DNA of 64,000 nt from Lacunisphaera limnophila (GCF_001746835.1 NZ_CP016094.1:2805501-2869500); one strand, 5' to 3'. Numbered from the stretch's first letter, positions 55,815 to 64,000 are shown. A program made the numbers and translations. Notes: a model not told the origin generated them from the sequence alone.

Positions 55815-57068
55815 TCAATGAGAGCCGGACCGCAGGCTGGCCAGCAAGTCAAAGAATGCCGGGAAGGTCTTGGTGCAGCAGGCCGGATCCTTGATTGTGA
55901 GCCAGGGCCGGCCGTCGCCGCGGAGGTCGTGGCAGCCAAGGATGGCGAAACTCATGGCGAAGCGGTGGTCATGGTAGGTCTCGATTTCGACGTCGGGCGT
56001 GAGCGGGCGCGGGTGGATCTCAAGGGCGTCCTCGGTCTCGATGACGTGCTGGCCGAGCCGGGTCAGTTCCCGAGCCATGCCGGCCACCCGGTCGGTCTCC
56101 TGTTTGCGCGTGTGGGCGATGCCGACGATCTTGGTCGGCCCGTCGAGCAGCGGGGAGATGGCGGCGAGGGAGAGAAAGGTGTCGGAGAAGTCGTTGAAAT
56201 GGGCGATCACGCCCGAGCGGGCGGGAGCATGGGCCACGTGTTGGCCGGCGGTCCGGATCAGACCGCGGGCGGTGAGGAGCCGGAAGAACTCGATGTCGCC
56301 CTGCAGGGCATCCGGGGCCAGGTTGAGCCCGGGGACGTCGAGGCCGCCCTCGGTGACGACGGCGAGGGTGGCGAAGTAGCTGGCGGCGGTGGCGTCGCCC
56401 TCAATGGCGTAGTCGGCCGGCTGGGCGGCGAACTGGGCGATCATGCGTTCGGTCATGGTCACGAACGGACGGGAGACGGTTTCGCCCTTGAGCTGCACGT
56501 CGAGCGGGGTGCGGGCGTGCGGCGACACCATGAGCAGGGCGGAAAGCAGCTGGCTGCTTTCGGAAGCGTCGAGCTGGACCGGGCCGCCGGGGAGGCCGGC
56601 GGTCGCGAGCGTGAACGGAAAGGCCCGGGCGCTGGCCCGGGCGCCCTGGGATTCAAGGGCCTCGAGCAGCGCGCCGATGGGGCGGCGGCGCATGGCCTCG
56701 TCGCCGTCGAAGTGGTAGAGCCCGTCGGGGCGCAGGCAGACGAAGGCGGTGAGGAAGCGCGCGGCCGTGCCGGCGTTGCCGACCTCGATGCGGGCCTCGC
56801 GCACGGGGATCTCGCCGCCGCGGCCCTCGATGGTGATGGTGAGCGCGGCCTCGTCGGTGGCGACGGTGAAGCCGAGGGCGCGCAGGGCGGCGACCATGAT
56901 GCGGGTGTCGCGGCTGAAAAGGGCGCCGCGGAGCGTGACGGTCCGGGGGCTCAGGGCCGCCAGGATGAGGGCGCGGTTGGTGATGCTCTTGGAGCCGGGC
57001 AGGGGGGCCTGGCCGCGCACGGGCTGCGTGAACGGGATGATCGGGAGCGTGGGAGGGTAGGAAGACAT
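55815..57068 (-). CDS. aroA: 3-phosphoshikimate 1-carboxyvinyltransferase (EPSP synthase)
   Basis: The 417-aa shikimate-pathway enzyme joins shikimate-3-phosphate and phosphoenolpyruvate. Motifs are PGSKSITNRALILAAL, NAGTAARFLTAF (PEP and inhibitor-binding loop), IEGDATAASYF and TYHDHRFAMSFA in order. The NAGTAARF loop differs from the class I LGNAGTAMRP motif, so the enzyme belongs to another class and glyphosate sensitivity cannot be read simply. Co-directional with tyrA (63-nt gap holding a REP palindrome) and cmk (7 nt). Confidence 0.94.
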   Translation of the reverse strand: MSSYPPTLPIIPFTQPVRGQAPLPGSKSITNRALILAALSPRTVTLRGALFSRDTRIMVAALRALGFTVATDEAALTITIEGRGGEIPVREARIEVGNAGTAARFLTAFVCLRPDGLYHFDGDEAMRRRPIGALLEALESQGARASARAFPFTLATAGLPGGPVQLDASESSQLLSALLMVSPHARTPLDVQLKGETVSRPFVTMTERMIAQFAAQPADYAIEGDATAASYFATLAVVTEGGLDVPGLNLAPDALQGDIEFFRLLTARGLIRTAGQHVAHAPARSGVIAHFNDFSDTFLSLAAISPLLDGPTKIVGIAHTRKQETDRVAGMARELTRLGQHVIETEDALEIHPRPLTPDVEIETYHDHRFAMSFAILGCHDLRGDGRPWLTIKDPACCTKTFPAFFDLLASLRSGSH

Positions 57069-57075
57069 GTCATTT

Positions 57076-57124
57076 TGTGGGAGCGACCCTGGTCGCGACG
57101 GTCGCGTGCAAGCACGCTCCCACA
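57076..57124. repeat. TGTGGGAG-family REP pair between tyrA and aroA
   Basis: TGTGGGAGCGAC at the left and its inverted end GCTCCCACA at the right enclose two inner hairpins (CGACCCTGGTCG and the GCGTGCAAGCACGC palindrome). The unit fills the tyrA-aroA gap inside an otherwise contiguous operon. Confidence 0.8.
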
Positions 57125-57131
57125 GGTCGGA

Positions 57132-57986
57132 TCACGGAATGGGGCGGAATTGGTCGCGGTAGGCGCGGCCGCGCTCGAGGATGGCCTGGACCTCGAACCA
57201 GTCGCGGTTGGCGAGGGCGCGCTCGAGGCCGTGGAGTTCCTCCTGGTAGGCGCGGACGGCGCGCAGGACCTCGTCGCGGTTCTGGGCGAGGATGGTTTTC
57301 CAGAGCTTCGGGTCGCTGCCGGCGATGCGGGTGGTGTCGCGGAGGCCGCCGCCGGCGTGGTTGCGCCAGCGGACCTCGCGCTTCGCCAGGCTGGCGCAGA
57401 GGGTGGAGGCGAGGACCTGGGGGAGATGGCTGATGTGGGCGACGATCTCGTCGTGGGCATCGGGCTCGACGGTGGCGACGTCGGATTCGAGCGCGGTCCA
57501 GAAGGCGGCGACGCGCGCGGCGGCCGCGGGGTCGGTCTCGGGGAGCGGGGTGACAAAAGTGGTGCGGCCCTTGAAGAGGTCGGCGCGGCCGTGTTCCCAG
57601 CCGGTTTTTTCGGAGCCGGCCATGGGGTGGGAGCCGACGAAAGCGTGGCGGGGGGCGAGGGCGACGTGGCTGAGGCGGGAGATCTCGCCCTTCACGCTGC
57701 CGACATCGGTGACGAGGGCGCCGGGGGGCAGGGCGGGGGCGATCTGCTGGACGAGAGGGACGATCTGGTCGACCGGCGCGCAGATGATGACGAGTTGGGC
57801 GGACTGGACGGCGGCGGCGGGGGTGTCGGCCACGCGGTCGCACCAGGCCTGGCCCTGCAGTTGCAGGCGCACCTCCGGGCGGCGGGCCCAGAGCGTGGTG
57901 CGTTGGGCGGCGCCATAGTGGCGGGCGGCGCGGGCCACGGAGGCGCCGAGCAGGCCGGGGGCGAGGATGGCGATTTCGTCAAACAC
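57132..57986 (-). CDS. tyrA: Prephenate dehydrogenase
   Basis: The 284-aa enzyme makes 4-hydroxyphenylpyruvate for tyrosine synthesis. The Rossmann motif AILAPGLLGASVARA is present, though the usual first glycine is replaced. VTDVGSVKGEI, GSHPMAGSEKTGWE (catalytic His) and AHISHLPQ follow as in the family. No ACT or chorismate mutase domain is fused. GTG 57986 is the best start: the upstream residues of the longer frame are unlike the family. It is first in the tyrA-aroA-cmk-plsC run. Confidence 0.88.
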   Translation of the reverse strand: MFDEIAILAPGLLGASVARAARHYGAAQRTTLWARRPEVRLQLQGQAWCDRVADTPAAAVQSAQLVIICAPVDQIVPLVQQIAPALPPGALVTDVGSVKGEISRLSHVALAPRHAFVGSHPMAGSEKTGWEHGRADLFKGRTTFVTPLPETDPAAAARVAAFWTALESDVATVEPDAHDEIVAHISHLPQVLASTLCASLAKREVRWRNHAGGGLRDTTRIAGSDPKLWKTILAQNRDEVLRAVRAYQEELHGLERALANRDWFEVQAILERGRAYRDQFRPIP

Positions 57987-58132
57987 GGCGGCTAGCGAAA
58001 GCGGCCCGGGCGGGATTGTCCAGCCCGGGTCAGGTTCGGGCCGCGGCTGGGGGGCGGCCGGCGAACGTGGTTTCGGCGCCAGCAGGCTCCTCCCTGAAGA
58101 CCGGTCCAAGTCGGCGAGCGTGGGATCTTGGC

Positions 58133-58555
58133 CTATAAATTAGCCCGGCCGCCGAGTTTCACGATGCGGGCGAACTCTACGGGCTTGAGCGGCATCACGG
58201 ACAACCGGCCCTGACGGACGAGGGCGATGTCCTTGAGCGCCGGCTCGGCCTTGATCGCTGCGAGGGTGACGGGTTTTTTTAGCGGGGCGACGGGGGCGAG
58301 TTCGACGGCGACCCAGCCGTCCTCGTCGGCCGTCCGGTCCGGGAAAGCTTCCTTGGTCACGCGGGCAATCCCGACCACGGCCTTGCCCTCGTTGCTGTGA
58401 TAATAGAGCACTTCGTCCCCGGGACGCATGGCCTTGAGATGGAGGCGGGCGGCGTAGTTGCGCACGCCGGTCCAGTCGGTGCGGCCGTCGCGGACGAAGG
58501 TGTCCCACGCGTAGGTGTCGGGTTCGGATTTCACGAGCCAATATTGCGTTGTCAT
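58133..58555 (-). CDS. EVE domain protein
   Basis: The 140-aa PUA-like domain protein begins with QYWLVKSEPDTYAWDTF and has TDWTGVRNYAARLHLKAMRPGDEVLYYHSNEG, the signature pocket of EVE domains. These bind modified bases in DNA or RNA; many stand-alone members have unknown targets. It is divergent from the small membrane-protein gene at 58583 and lies 146 nt upstream of tyrA. Confidence 0.9.
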   Translation of the reverse strand: MTTQYWLVKSEPDTYAWDTFVRDGRTDWTGVRNYAARLHLKAMRPGDEVLYYHSNEGKAVVGIARVTKEAFPDRTADEDGWVAVELAPVAPLKKPVTLAAIKAEPALKDIALVRQGRLSVMPLKPVEFARIVKLGGRANL

Positions 58556-58582
58556 CGGGTGGGGGCGTGTTCGGATTTGGGT

Positions 58583-58720
58583 ATGAGCGAGAGCGATCCC
58601 GAGCTAGAAAAAAAAGCCCACCGGGCACAAATGATTCTTTACGGGGTCATGCTATTCTTCCTCGTGCTGCCCTTTGTCTTGCTGTGGCTGAAAAACCGGG
58701 GAGTATTTGGCCAGTTTTAA
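58583..58720 (+). CDS. Small single-helix membrane protein
   Basis: The 45-aa protein has an acidic, lysine-containing N-terminus (SESDPELEKKAHRAQ) and one membrane helix (MILYGVMLFFLVLPFVLLWL). It lies 9 nt before the PIN-TRAM gene, so the two are almost certainly co-transcribed. Function unknown; the start ATG is the only one consistent with the gap. Confidence 0.65.
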   Translation: MSESDPELEKKAHRAQMILYGVMLFFLVLPFVLLWLKNRGVFGQF

Positions 58721-58729
58721 ACCCGACGC

Positions 58730-59743
58730 ATGAACAAGACCCTGCTCGTCATCCGGCTCCTCTTTATTTTTCTCTGCATCGCGGCGAGCTGGCTGGTGTG
58801 TTATTCGATCAAGGAGTGGGACGACCACCGCGGGCTGGCCATGGTCATCGGCCTGATGATCGGCCTGCTGGTCGTGCTGATCGACGTGATGCTGAAGGGG
58901 TTTTCCCTGCGGGGGCTGACGGCGCTGACCTTCGGGCTGGCGATGGGTACCTTGATTTCCTGGATGATCGGCAGCTCGCCGCTGCTGCAGGAAGGCGACC
59001 CCCAGGTGATCTACCTGGTGCAGCTCGCGCTGTTTGTGATCTGCACCTACCTGGGCACGGTCATCGCCCTGCGGGGCAAGGATGACTTCAACCTGGTGAT
59101 CCCGTATGTGCGGTTTGTGCCGCACGAGGTGGACGTGCCGCTGGTGGTGGTGGACACGAGCGCCTTGGTGGATGGGCGCATCGCGAAAGTCTGCGAGACG
59201 CGGTTCCTGGCCGCCGGCCTGATCATCCCGAGCTTCGTGCTGACGGAGCTGCAGGGCATCGCCGATTCGCCGGACCCGGTGAAGCAGGCGCGGGGGCGCC
59301 GCGGCCTGCAGGTGCTGAATGATCTCCGTGCGCTGAAGCACGTGGATATCCGGATTCACCAGAGCGAAGTTTCACGCCGGCAGGACATTGAGGCCAAGCT
59401 GGTGTTTCTCGCCCAGTCGATGCGGGCCAAGCTGCTGACCACGGACACCAATCTCGCCTCGATGGCCCGGTTCCAAGGGGTGGAGTGGCTGAATCTGCAT
59501 GCCTTGGAGACGGCCTTGCGGCCCGAGTTGGTGATCGGGGAGAGCATCGCGGTCGAGCTGGTCCGGCCCGGCAAGGACGAGGGGCAGGCGCTTGGATTCC
59601 TGGGTGACGGCTCGATGGTGGTGGTGAACAACGCGCGGGCCTTCGTGGGCAAGCGCGTGACCGCCGAGATCATCGGCGTGCTGCCGAGCGGCAGCGGGAA
59701 GATGGTCTTCGCCACGCTGCTGGGCGAGGACGTGCCGGTTTAA
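58730..59743 (+). CDS. Membrane-anchored PIN-TRAM domain protein (YacL-like)
   Basis: The 337-aa protein has four N-terminal membrane helices (about 5-27, 38-57, 64-82, 92-112), a PIN nuclease-like domain (about 135-260) with acidic residues in VVDTSALVDGRI, ADSPDPVKQARGRRGLQVL and LLTTDTNLA, and a C-terminal TRAM RNA-binding domain (about 270-335). This is the layout of YacL/PilT-N-like proteins, putative membrane-tethered RNases. It follows a tiny membrane-protein gene by 9 nt. Confidence 0.88.
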   Translation: MNKTLLVIRLLFIFLCIAASWLVCYSIKEWDDHRGLAMVIGLMIGLLVVLIDVMLKGFSLRGLTALTFGLAMGTLISWMIGSSPLLQEGDPQVIYLVQLALFVICTYLGTVIALRGKDDFNLVIPYVRFVPHEVDVPLVVVDTSALVDGRIAKVCETRFLAAGLIIPSFVLTELQGIADSPDPVKQARGRRGLQVLNDLRALKHVDIRIHQSEVSRRQDIEAKLVFLAQSMRAKLLTTDTNLASMARFQGVEWLNLHALETALRPELVIGESIAVELVRPGKDEGQALGFLGDGSMVVVNNARAFVGKRVTAEIIGVLPSGSGKMVFATLLGEDVPV

Positions 59744-59757
59744 ACGGCCGGCGGGGC

Positions 59758-59820
59758 CGGTGGCGGGCGAGGTCGCCCGCACTCCAGGTATGGGATGGAG
59801 CCACGGCGACCCCGCCGTGG
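59758..59820. repeat. Two adjacent short palindromes after the PIN-TRAM gene
   Basis: GCGGGCGAGGTCGCCCGC forms one hairpin at about 59763-59780, and CCACGGCGACCCCGCCGTGG another at 59801-59820. Both resemble the GTCGC-centred cores of the other dispersed repeats. Confidence 0.6.
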
Positions 59821-59846
59821 AATCATGCGGTCGCTCAATGCAGGGT

Positions 59847-59891
59847 TTGAAATTTCCCTTGCCGTCCTATCTGTACTAGTGCAACTAGTAC
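59847..59891 (+). promoter_or_regulatory. Promoter and perfect GntR operator of the YtrA-like operon
   Basis: A palindrome GTACTAGT-GCA-ACTAGTAC (59873-59891) ends 3 nt before the start codon GTG 59895. Upstream, TTGAAA (59847-59852) and TATCTG (59868-59873) form a promoter-like pair, though the 15-bp spacing is short. The operator covers the predicted transcription start, so binding would block initiation: autorepression by the encoded GntR protein is likely. Confidence 0.75.
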
Positions 59892-59894
59892 GGA

Positions 59895-60278
59895 GTGCTC
59901 CCGTTCTCCATCGAACTCAAACCCGGCCTGCCGATCACGGAGCAGGTCATCTTCGCCGTGAAGAAGGCCGTGGTGGCCGGCCGGCTCAAGCCCGGCACGC
60001 CGTTCCCGTCGGTGCGGGCGTTCAGCCAGGAGCTGCGCATCAACCCCAACACCGCGCACAAGATCATCGCCACCCTCGTCGCCGAGGGCGTGCTCGTCAC
60101 GACTCCCGCGGTAGGCAGCGTAGTAGCGGAGCACGCCGCCGGTGACCGGGCCGCCAAGGCGGCGCTGTTGGACGACGAACTTGAGCGTCTCGTGGTCGAG
60201 GCGAAGAACCTGGGTCTGGGCCTCGACGAGGTGCAGGCCGGACTGGCCGCGCACTGGAAGCGGCTGAACAAAAAGTGA
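59895..60278 (+). CDS. GntR-family transcriptional regulator, YtrA subfamily
   Basis: The 127-aa protein has an N-terminal winged helix-turn-helix (LPITEQVIFAVKKAV... PFPSVRAFSQELRINPNTAHKIIATL) and only a short C-terminal helical dimerisation segment, as in the YtrA subfamily that controls adjacent ABC transporter genes. Start GTG 59895 gives the family N-terminus LPFSIELKPG. An exact 8-bp inverted repeat sits directly before it. The ABC ATPase gene follows after 7 nt, so this is a three-gene operon with built-in feedback. Confidence 0.9.
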   Translation: MLPFSIELKPGLPITEQVIFAVKKAVVAGRLKPGTPFPSVRAFSQELRINPNTAHKIIATLVAEGVLVTTPAVGSVVAEHAAGDRAAKAALLDDELERLVVEAKNLGLGLDEVQAGLAAHWKRLNKK

Positions 60279-60285
60279 CTTTCCC

Positions 60286-61185
60286 ATGAATATCATCGAG
60301 ACCGACCGACTCACCCGGCGCTTCCAGGCGACCGAGGCGGTGCACGAGCTGACGCTCGCCGTGCCCACCGGAAGCGTCTTCGCCCTGCTCGGCGCCAACG
60401 GGGCGGGCAAGACGACGACGCTCAAGCTGCTGGTGAACCTGCTCCTGCCCACGGCCGGTTCGGCGCAGGTGCTGGGGGTGGATTCGCGCCGTCTCGGCGA
60501 ACGCGAGCTGGCTCAGATCGGTTACGTGTCGGAAAATCAGAAACTGCCCGGCGGGATGACGGTGGCGCAGCTGCTCGATTACTGCCGGTCGTTCTACCCG
60601 ACCTGGGACCGGACGTTGGAGGCGAAGCTGCTGACGCGCTTCGACCTGCCGGCCGACCGCGCATTGAAGCAGCTTTCCCGCGGTATGCTGATGAAGGCGG
60701 CCCTGCTCTCGGCGCTGGCCTACCGTCCGCGCCTGCTGGTGCTCGACGAGCCGTTCAGCGGGCTTGACCCGGTGGTGCGCGACGATTTCACGGCCGGGCT
60801 GCTGGAGGCGGCGCAACTGGGCGAGACCACGGTGCTTTTGTCTTCCCATGACATTGAGGAGGTTGAGCGCCTGGCCGACCACATCGCGCTGCTCGAGGCC
60901 GGTCGCCTCCGCTTCACCGAGACCACCGAGGTGCTGCTCGGCCGGTTCCGCCGCATCGAGGTAGAGCTGGACGGAGCAGCCGAGCCGGGTGACCTGCCGG
61001 CGAGCTGGCTGGGCTGGCGCAGCGAGGCCGGCCGGGCCGTGTTCGTGGAGTCGGCCTACCGGCGGGAGACGACTGAGCAGAACTGCCGCCAGCGCTTCCC
61101 CTCGGCCACGGTGCAGGCGCACCCGATGACGCTGCGCGAGATCTTCATTTCCTTGGCCCGCCGCGAATCCAACCCCCACGCCTGA
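60286..61185 (+). CDS. ABC transporter ATP-binding protein (YtrB-like)
   Basis: The 299-aa ATPase has Walker A GANGAGKTT, a Q-loop at YVSENQ, signature LSRGM (divergent from LSGGQ), Walker B LLVLDEPFSGLD and the H-loop LSSHD. A C-terminal extension of about 80 residues follows. LSRGM signatures are usual in the YtrB group next to YtrA-like regulators. With the permease encoded next it should form a two-component ABC exporter; the substrate is unknown, but cell-wall-antibiotic stress is a common inducer in this family. Confidence 0.92.
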   Translation: MNIIETDRLTRRFQATEAVHELTLAVPTGSVFALLGANGAGKTTTLKLLVNLLLPTAGSAQVLGVDSRRLGERELAQIGYVSENQKLPGGMTVAQLLDYCRSFYPTWDRTLEAKLLTRFDLPADRALKQLSRGMLMKAALLSALAYRPRLLVLDEPFSGLDPVVRDDFTAGLLEAAQLGETTVLLSSHDIEEVERLADHIALLEAGRLRFTETTEVLLGRFRRIEVELDGAAEPGDLPASWLGWRSEAGRAVFVESAYRRETTEQNCRQRFPSATVQAHPMTLREIFISLARRESNPHA

Positions 61186-61197
61186 AATCATCCGACC

Positions 61198-61938
61198 ATG
61201 AACCTCATGCTCCATGTCATCCGCAAGGATCTCGTCCTGTTCCGCTGGACCCTGCTCATCTGGGTGCTCGGCCTCGGTTATCTGTTCCTGCATTCCATCA
61301 ACCTGGCGGGCCCCCGGGGCGATGTGCGGGATTTCCTGCAGCTGACCGCGATGTTGTTGATGCTCGTCTCGAGCTTCGCGTACATCGCGGGCATCATCCA
61401 AGCCGATCACCCGACCGCCCCCGACGTGCACTGGCGGACGCTGCCGTTGTCGGCCCCGCGCCTGCTGGGCGGCAAGCTGATCCAGCTCGGGCTGATCTTC
61501 ATCCTGGTGCCGGTGCTCGCCCTCTGGCTGCGCCGCCTGGCCGGCGGCACGGCGCTCGCGGAGCAGCTGCAGGAATATGGGCTGCTTGCCCTGATCTTTG
61601 CAGTCCTCACCCTGACGGTGGCGGCAGCGGCCGCGTGCACGAAGAACGTGGTGCACTGCCTCGGGTTGTGGCTGGGGCTCGTTTTCCTGGGCGGGACGTT
61701 GACAGAGTTTCTCGACCGCTTCGCCCCGGTGCTGAGCCGGCAGGCGCTGGCGCAGCTGGGCATGACCAAGATTATCCTGATCCTGGGATTCAGCCTCGTT
61801 GTCGCGGTGGCGGTCCTCCTCAACCAGTACCTGCGACGCCGGGTGGGCCTGTCGCTCGCCCTGCTGGTCCTGGGGGCGGTGGGCTCGACCCTGATCGGCA
61901 CTTTCTGGGGGTATTTCTACTTCTACTCGTCGCAGTGA
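61198..61938 (+). CDS. ABC transporter permease of the YtrA-like operon
   Basis: The 246-aa protein has six hydrophobic segments (about 17-34, 46-66, 96-113, 125-142, 152-170, 192-240) typical of ABC-2 or related permeases. I recognise no closer subfamily. It starts 12 nt after the ATPase gene and its last 16 bp overlap the convergent helicase gene. Confidence 0.8.
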   Translation: MNLMLHVIRKDLVLFRWTLLIWVLGLGYLFLHSINLAGPRGDVRDFLQLTAMLLMLVSSFAYIAGIIQADHPTAPDVHWRTLPLSAPRLLGGKLIQLGLIFILVPVLALWLRRLAGGTALAEQLQEYGLLALIFAVLTLTVAAAAACTKNVVHCLGLWLGLVFLGGTLTEFLDRFAPVLSRQALAQLGMTKIILILGFSLVVAVAVLLNQYLRRRVGLSLALLVLGAVGSTLIGTFWGYFYFYSSQ

Positions 61939-64000
61939 CCGGCCAGCCAGGCGCGCAGGTCTGACTCGTCGCCGATTTCCCGGTACAGCTGGTAGTCGGC
62001 GGCGAGGAGGGCGGCGTAGGAGGGTTCGGCGAAACGGCGGCAGTGGAGCAGGACCTTGGCTTTCTGTCCCGGGGCGCGCACGAGACGGCCGAGGCCCTGG
62101 TTCACCTTCTGGAGGCCGGGGATCTGGTAGACGCGGCGGAAGGCGGCGTCGCGGCCGAGGTCGTGCAGGACGTCCATGCGGGCCTTTTGCACGGCGTTGA
62201 CCTCGGGCAGGGCGGGGCCGACGACCATGGCGTGGGTCACGCGGCCGCCGAGGAGGTCGATGCCCTCGGCGAAGCTGCTGCCGAGAACGAGGAACAGGAC
62301 GTCGCTGAGGGCGAGGTTTTCCTCGACCCAGGCGGTCTGGGCGGCGAGGTCGGGGAGCTTGGGCTGGAGGGCCACGCGCAGGACGGAGCCGTAGTCGGCG
62401 AGGGTTTTCTGAATGGACTCGGCGTAGGCGTAGGAGGGGAAGAAGACGGCGACGCACCTGCACACCCCGGCCTGCGGCCACCCCTCTCCAGAGGCGATTT
62501 TTCCAGTAGCGGCCTCGTGGAGGGCGGCGATGGTGGCGGCGGTGGTGGGGTGGTGGCTGGCGCGGTCGCGGTAGGTGGTGCTGACGCGGAGGTCGACGGC
62601 GACGTCGTAGGCCCCGGCGCGCCAGGGGGTGGGGGCGACGAGGGTGGTGTAGGGAAGGTGCGCGGGCTCCGCGCGGGCTGAACCTGCGCGGAGGGCCGGT
62701 TCCACCTCAACGCCATTAAGGCCACAGGACTCGGCGAATTCGGCGTAGGGGAACAGCGTCGCGGACATCAGGATGGCGCCGCCAAAGGGTTTCAGGGTCG
62801 CCCCGATGGCCGCGGCGGCGTCCACGCAGGTGAATTCCAATTGGCCTGGCCGCGCGACCCAGATGAGTTTTTTCAGCGTCGGGTCGGCCATGAAGTTGGC
62901 GAGGGCGGCGAAGGACCAGAGCGTCTCGCTGTGGACCGGGCCGAGGGCGGCGTAGTCGAGGGGGTGGGTGGTGGTGAGCTTGACGATGGATTCCACGAGG
63001 TCGCGAATCTCGGCCTCGGTGATCGGGTCGAGGGATTCGGCGGGTTGGAGCGAGGCGAGGAGGCGGATCCAGGCCTCGACGGCGAGCACCAGCGGCGCGG
63101 GAGCCGAGAGGTGATCGAGCTCGGCGAGCAGGAGATGGGCTTCGGATTCGGTGGCGCGGTGGGAGTAGGCGCCGGCGACCCGGGAGGGGAGGTTGTGCGC
63201 CTCGTCGATCACCAGCAGGGTTTCGGCGGGATCGAAGCCGGGCTGGTCGAAAAAGAGGCCGCGGTTGTCGGGGGCGAAGACGTAGTTGAAGTCGCCGATC
63301 CAGACATCGTTGAAGGGCAGGGCGGCGCGGGTGATCTCGTAGGGGCAGATCGTCGCGGCGCGGCCAGCGGCCTTGAGGGTGTCGAGGTCACGGGCCTCGC
63401 GGTCGTCGAGGTGGAAGCGGGCGAGACCGCTGCCGGGCCAGCGCTCGGCGCAATCGCGGAGATAGTCGCAGCTGTCGCGGACGCAGTGGAAGGTGTGGTT
63501 CACGCAGTGCTCGGCCTTGTTTCTTACCTGCCAGACCGCGAGCGGCGTGGCCGCAGGGGACAAGGGGGAAGGGGGCAGGGACAGGTCAGGGGCCGTCATT
63601 TGACGGAGGGTGTGCATGACCTGGATCTGGCCGGTGGACTTGCCGGTGAGCCAGATGAGGCGGGCGAAGCGGCCGGCCTTGAGCTGGCCGAGGGCGTACT
63701 CGAGGACGCAGCCGGTCTTGCCATAGCCGGTGGGGGCTTCGAACAAGACAACCGAGGACGGCGCCGTTGCCGCCTGCTGGCGGCCCGGTGTTTGACCTTG
63801 GTTCTCGCTGCGTGAAACCCAGGCAAACGGACGGAGGGCAGATGACAGATCGGACTGGATCGTTTCCTGGCCGGGGCGGAGGGACGCGAAGGGTGACCGG
63901 AATTGCAGCGAGCGGCGGCGGGCGGTGGCGCGGAGCTGCTGGTTCAGGAAATCGCCGAGGATATCGAGTTGGTGGAAGACCAGCGCCTCGTCGAAGGGGG
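61923..64000 (-). CDS. XPD/DinG-type superfamily 2 DNA helicase with Fe-S cysteines (5' end outside window)
   Basis: The frame is open from 61923 to the window edge, so the N-terminus is missing; the first ATG-like start inside (TTG 63746) is not genuine because matching coding sequence (PFDEALVFHQLD, then LRPGQ) continues upstream. Motif I is EAPTGYGKT, motif II DEAH in LVIDEAHNLPSR and motif VI NQGLGRLVR. Between motifs I and II, four cysteines in the CVNHTFHCVRDSCDYLRDC segment match the XPD-family 4Fe-4S site. Such helicases unwind damaged or forked DNA; a nuclease domain may lie upstream. It is convergent with, and overlaps by 16 bp, the ABC permease. Confidence 0.9.
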   Translation of the reverse strand, partial: PFDEALVFHQLDILGDFLNQQLRATARRRSLQFRSPFASLRPGQETIQSDLSSALRPFAWVSRSENQGQTPGRQQAATAPSSVVLFEAPTGYGKTGCVLEYALGQLKAGRFARLIWLTGKSTGQIQVMHTLRQMTAPDLSLPPSPLSPAATPLAVWQVRNKAEHCVNHTFHCVRDSCDYLRDCAERWPGSGLARFHLDDREARDLDTLKAAGRAATICPYEITRAALPFNDVWIGDFNYVFAPDNRGLFFDQPGFDPAETLLVIDEAHNLPSRVAGAYSHRATESEAHLLLAELDHLSAPAPLVLAVEAWIRLLASLQPAESLDPITEAEIRDLVESIVKLTTTHPLDYAALGPVHSETLWSFAALANFMADPTLKKLIWVARPGQLEFTCVDAAAAIGATLKPFGGAILMSATLFPYAEFAESCGLNGVEVEPALRAGSARAEPAHLPYTTLVAPTPWRAGAYDVAVDLRVSTTYRDRASHHPTTAATIAALHEAATGKIASGEGWPQAGVCRCVAVFFPSYAYAESIQKTLADYGSVLRVALQPKLPDLAAQTAWVEENLALSDVLFLVLGSSFAEGIDLLGGRVTHAMVVGPALPEVNAVQKARMDVLHDLGRDAAFRRVYQIPGLQKVNQGLGRLVRAPGQKAKVLLHCRRFAEPSYAALLAADYQLYREIGDESDLRAWLAGHCDE

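Overview
The window is about 64 kb of GC-rich, densely packed bacterial chromosome. The gene repertoire points to a verrucomicrobium of the Opitutaceae type: a eukaryote-like glutamine synthetase II, a long Bacteroidetes-style PurF, a two-module orphan FtsX/MacB-like permease, a FecR plus CHASE2-cyclase pair, and single plant-polysaccharide hydrolases. This placement is inferred from gene content only. Nearly all of it is housekeeping or sensory chromosome. I see no prophage, plasmid, insertion sequence or CRISPR array.

Layout. 1-1844: end of an upstream gene, terminator, SRP RNA, then dnaX with an A9 run that splits the gene into a short zero-frame product and a longer -1-frame product. 1849-4657: a small cyclotransferase, a kinase-like/PP2C fusion and glutamine synthetase with a sigma-54-type promoter. 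4822-9919: O-antigen-ligase-like protein, FecR protein and CHASE2 adenylate cyclase. 10002-12642: Mn/Fe superoxide dismutase, tadA, infA and a Xer recombinase. 12710-18464: dienelactone hydrolase and an aldose/tetronate catabolic cluster (DUF1537 kinase, PdxA2-like dehydrogenase, SDR, aldo/keto reductase, lactonase-like amidohydrolase). 18592-29050: orphan permease, GH5 enzyme, M1 peptidase lipoprotein, MATE and GntP transporters, a receiver-only regulator and small membrane proteins. 29099-36511: purL, purF and purM. 36621-42331: two DEAD-box helicases flanking a KimA-like transporter whose leader carries a c-di-AMP (ydaO-type) riboswitch. 42516-49501: cupin, HNH protein, ACT-domain regulator, histidine kinase, glnD and tRNA-Gly. 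49758-58555: SDR, hexapeptide-repeat protein, trpS, GH140-like enzyme and a plsC-cmk-aroA-tyrA block. 58583-64000: PIN-TRAM membrane protein, a GntR/ABC transporter operon with a perfect operator palindrome, and an XPD/DinG-type helicase running off the window.

How parts work together. GlnII and GlnD belong to nitrogen control. PurL, PurF and PurM share the purine pathway. TyrA and AroA act in aromatic amino acid synthesis and share a strand with Cmk and PlsC. The 13.7-18.5 kb cluster can be read as an oxidative route from an aldose through its lactone and a four-carbon acid to dihydroxyacetone phosphate. Palindromic REP-like repeats of two families sit in many gene ends. Several genes have a promoter -10 element only 5-6 nt before the start codon, so leaderless mRNAs are likely.

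The observations most worth following are the dnaX slippage site, the c-di-AMP riboswitch over a K+ transporter-helicase pair, the tetronate/aldonolactone cluster, the repeat inserted in-frame in the ACT protein, and the leaderless promoter pattern.
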